From Lysinibacillus piscis (lineage in GTDB: Bacteria; Bacillota; Bacilli; Bacillales_A; Planococcaceae): DNA of 64,000 nucleotides. A program made the translations under genes and the position numbers. Positions 63,992-64,000 of this stretch are shown one piece after another (the stretch's first letter is position 1; the number at the start of each line of letters is the position of its first letter). The notes below the pieces were generated by a model that was given only the letters and a program-made list of their open reading frames with translations, searched no databases and was not told where the DNA came from. Location of the stretch: contig NZ_BRZA01000002.1 of assembly GCF_026012395.1 (NCBI RefSeq), forward strand, positions 124,001 to 188,000, in the 5' to 3' direction.

Positions 63992-64000
63992 AGCAATGTA

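Overview
The window looks like a chromosome segment of a low-GC, endospore-forming member of the Bacillota. A small acid-soluble spore protein gene with a sigma-G-type promoter, an S4-type rpsD leader and gene order matching the Bacillus subtilis ezrA-nifZ-thiI-sspA-sppA-yteJ-tpx-ytxK ... ytkL-ytoI-ytpI-nrnA-dnaE-accDA-pfkA-pyk-fxsA-ytvI region all point this way. Frequent TTG/GTG starts and sequence style suggest Lysinibacillus or a close relative. That genus call is inference, not proof.

Region 1 (1 to about 22.66 kb) is the late half of a contractile-tailed (myovirus-type) prophage, all on the + strand. It runs in packaging-to-lysis order: terminase large subunit (cut by the window edge), portal, a MuF-type minor head protein with a C-terminal zincin domain, a tiny overlapping gene, prohead protease/scaffold, cement protein, major capsid, head-tail connectors, tail terminator, sheath, tube, two frameshift-linked tail chaperones, tape measure, baseplate (Dit-like, plug, hub, Gp138 spike, PAAR tip, gp25-like, J-like, DUF2313-like), fibre genes, XkdX, holin and an M15 endolysin. 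Integrase and lysogeny genes are not in the window, and no att site could be recognised.

Region 2 (22.8 to 41.2 kb) is host backbone: an orphan membrane gene and an IS-like remnant at the prophage edge, then rpsD, a GAF-GGDEF protein, free Met-sulfoxide reductase, a PHP histidinol phosphatase, ezrA, a GNAT, cysteine desulfurase plus thiI (tRNA thiolation and thiamine sulfur supply), an alpha/beta-type SASP, a TPP-riboswitch-controlled thiMDE salvage operon, sppA-yteJ, tpx, ytxK, a universal stress protein and ald.

Region 3 (41.2 to 48.85 kb) is an accessory patch that interrupts the conserved order. It has a Fic protein, a PadR/CPBP pair with a palindromic promoter, orphan small genes, a degraded lipoprotein-like frame, recurring short repeats, long AT-rich gaps and a methyl-accepting chemotaxis protein.

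Region 4 (48.87 to 64 kb) returns to backbone: an M24 peptidase, ytkL, ytoI, ytpI, nrnA, dnaE, a FadR-like regulator overlapping accDA (malonyl-CoA synthesis), pfkA-pyk (glycolysis), fxsA and ytvI, with a good promoter pointing rightwards at the very end.

The most interesting item is the fusion of a phage head-morphogenesis domain to a toxin-like metallopeptidase, translationally coupled to a 63-residue protein of unknown role.
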